From Chlamydia trachomatis (lineage in GTDB: Bacteria > Chlamydiota > Chlamydiia > Chlamydiales > JAAKFR01): DNA of 5,096 nucleotides. The position numbers and the translations under genes are program-made. Under the pieces are notes generated by a model. That model was not told the DNA's origin and made no database searches. It saw nothing but the letters and a program-made list of their open reading frames with translations. Location: contig CAMAUB010000113.1 of NCBI GenBank assembly GCA_945861315.1, positions 1 through 5,096 on the forward strand, in the 5' to 3' direction. Each line of letters starts with the position of its first letter. The stretch's first letter is position 1. This document shows positions 4,806-5,096 of this stretch, in pieces.

Positions 4806-5096
4806 ATGTTAGATCCAAACGAGCCACATCCACTGCCATTACTCAGTGAAAATATTATTTTTCTTAAGAACTTTATCAATAATCCAAACATTGAAGTGGG
4901 TGATTACACCTACTATGATGGGCGGGGACATGGAGAAAACTTTGAAGAAGAAAATGTTATTTTTGGACTTTTAAGTGGTCTAAAGATTGGCAAATTCTGT
5001 CAAATCGCTTTTGGAACAACATTCCTTCTAAGTGATTCAAATCATCAAATGAACGGTTTTTCAACCTTTCCTTTTTTCGTATTTGGAAGGTTCAAT
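4806..5096 (+). CDS. Xenobiotic (Vat/CatB-type) acetyltransferase, N-terminal part
   Basis: A left-handed beta-helix acetyltransferase of the xenobiotic type, which transfers acetyl from acetyl-CoA to antibiotics such as streptogramins A (Vat) or chloramphenicol (CatB). The gene is cut by the right edge after 97 codons. Family marks: NPNIEVGDYTYYDG (26-39), the first hexapeptide strand at LKIGKFCQIAFGTTFL (59-74), and SNHQM (78-82), where H80 matches the catalytic His of the Vat NHRM motif, followed by the FPF segment (88-90). The ATG at 4806 gives LDPNEPHPLP at the N-terminus and puts IEVGDY at about residue 29, as in Vat-type enzymes. In-frame ATGs at 4794 and 4725 are alternatives; the frame is open back to 4716, and none has a good Shine-Dalgarno site. 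About half of a 200-220-residue enzyme is visible. Real substrate unknown; chromosomal members often do not confer resistance. Confidence 0.88.
   Translation, partial: MLDPNEPHPLPLLSENIIFLKNFINNPNIEVGDYTYYDGRGHGENFEEENVIFGLLSGLKIGKFCQIAFGTTFLLSDSNHQMNGFSTFPFFVFGRFN

Noticed and set aside
1..5096. tRNA or rRNA genes, CRISPR arrays, insertion sequences, toxin-antitoxin or defence modules
   Set aside because: No regularly spaced direct repeats, transposase or nuclease motifs, terminal inverted repeats or tRNA-like cloverleaf signatures were seen on either strand. Every gene-free stretch is shorter than 170 bases.

Overview
This window is an A+T-rich bacterial chromosome segment with seven protein genes. 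Two of them run off the window edges. No RNA gene, insertion sequence, phage gene or CRISPR array is visible. The taxonomic hint is modest. The secreted repeat protein at 2208-2843 (Ala-Ile-Trp and Gly-Thr-Trp signatures repeating about every 45-50 residues) resembles families I associate with amoeba-associated Chlamydiae (Parachlamydia, Simkania and relatives). The envelope proteins without a recognised family fit that picture. This is inference from recollection, not a database result.

Left part (1-2072, minus strand): a compact operon reads an ABC-transporter ATPase (1392-2072), then an FtsX/MacB-type permease (185-1390, starting one base after the ATPase stop), then, 54 bases on, a small membrane protein cut by the window start (1-130). 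The ATPase and permease together form a LolCDE/MacB-superfamily mechanotransmission exporter. The third gene is unrecognised and may be an accessory subunit. A very A+T-rich spacer (2073-2207) upstream carries TATAAT-like boxes and an imperfect A+T hairpin.

Middle (2208-3634): a short secreted repeat protein on the minus strand has three full beta-propeller-like repeats and a cut-off fourth. It is divergent from a LysE/RhtB-family amino-acid or metabolite exporter on the plus strand (3011-3634). The space between them holds a TATAAT box on each strand. The exporter ends seven bases from the end of the next minus-strand gene.

Right part (3642-5096): two secreted proteins of unknown function (4280-4693, then 3642-4283, minus strand) are joined by an ATGA stop/start overlap and are probably translationally coupled. 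Divergent from them, a hexapeptide-repeat xenobiotic acetyltransferase (Vat/CatB type) begins at 4806 and runs off the right end.

Most of the proteins are membrane or secreted (six of seven genes, if the partial one counts), so the region looks like envelope, transport and detoxification functions. I see no gene cluster that clearly forms a new system. The best leads are the coupled secreted pair, the unknown third gene of the ABC operon and the truncated repeat protein.
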